DNA from: an uncultured Peptoniphilus sp.
GTDB taxonomy: Bacteria; Bacillota; Clostridia; Tissierellales; Peptoniphilaceae
Length of the DNA: 5,574 nucleotides
Direction of reading: 5' to 3'
Assembly: GCA_902465645.1 (NCBI GenBank)
Contig: CABQNX010000050.1
Span: forward strand, 1-5,574
The position numbers and the translations under genes were made by a program. The first letter of the stretch is position 1. The number at the start of each line of letters is the position of its first letter. Below are positions 5,568 to 5,574 of the stretch, piece after piece. The notes below the pieces were generated by a model. That model did no database searches. It saw nothing but the letters and a program-made list of their open reading frames with translations, and was not told the DNA's origin.

Positions 5568-5574
5568 AAAATAT

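Overview
The window suggests a low-G+C Gram-positive anaerobe. The DNA is AT-rich, Shine-Dalgarno sites are strong (AGGAGG or AAAGGAG), intergenic gaps are short, and the proteins are rich in Lys, Asp and Glu. The protein style resembles Anaerococcus/Peptoniphilus-type Firmicutes (Tissierellia). That placement is recognition without a database search and is only moderately secure.

All four genes lie on the minus strand, so the order of transcription runs from right to left. At the right edge (about 5538-5567) is a plausible promoter whose spacer holds a TetR-type palindrome, TGAAC-N3-GTTCA. It drives a TetR/AcrR-family regulator (4930-5514), an MMPL/RND-superfamily membrane transporter (2866-4920), and a secreted 819-residue protein built from LxxG-type heptad repeats (386-2845). 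The first two genes are 9 nt apart and the next two 20 nt apart, so these three almost certainly form one operon. After a 62-nt gap containing an 11-bp inverted repeat comes a small GNAT-like acetyltransferase gene (57-323). Its stop codon sits inside a bidirectional intrinsic terminator (about 27-58). The first 6 nt of the window may be the ribosome binding site of a further minus-strand gene outside it.

Working model: the TetR protein represses its own operon through the palindrome and is released by an unknown ligand. The MMPL protein uses the proton gradient, through two intact Asp-Tyr pairs, to export a lipid-like or amphiphilic substrate. The exported heptad-repeat protein probably forms a long hairpin stalk outside the membrane and works with the transporter. 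In many Firmicutes and Actinobacteria such repeats are found in membrane-anchored YhgE/Pip-type proteins or inside larger MMPL-type proteins. Here they are on a separate soluble polypeptide with a signal peptide and no visible membrane anchor. The acetyltransferase may be a passenger gene. No mobile element, CRISPR array, tRNA or rRNA was seen, and no gap between genes exceeds 62 nt.
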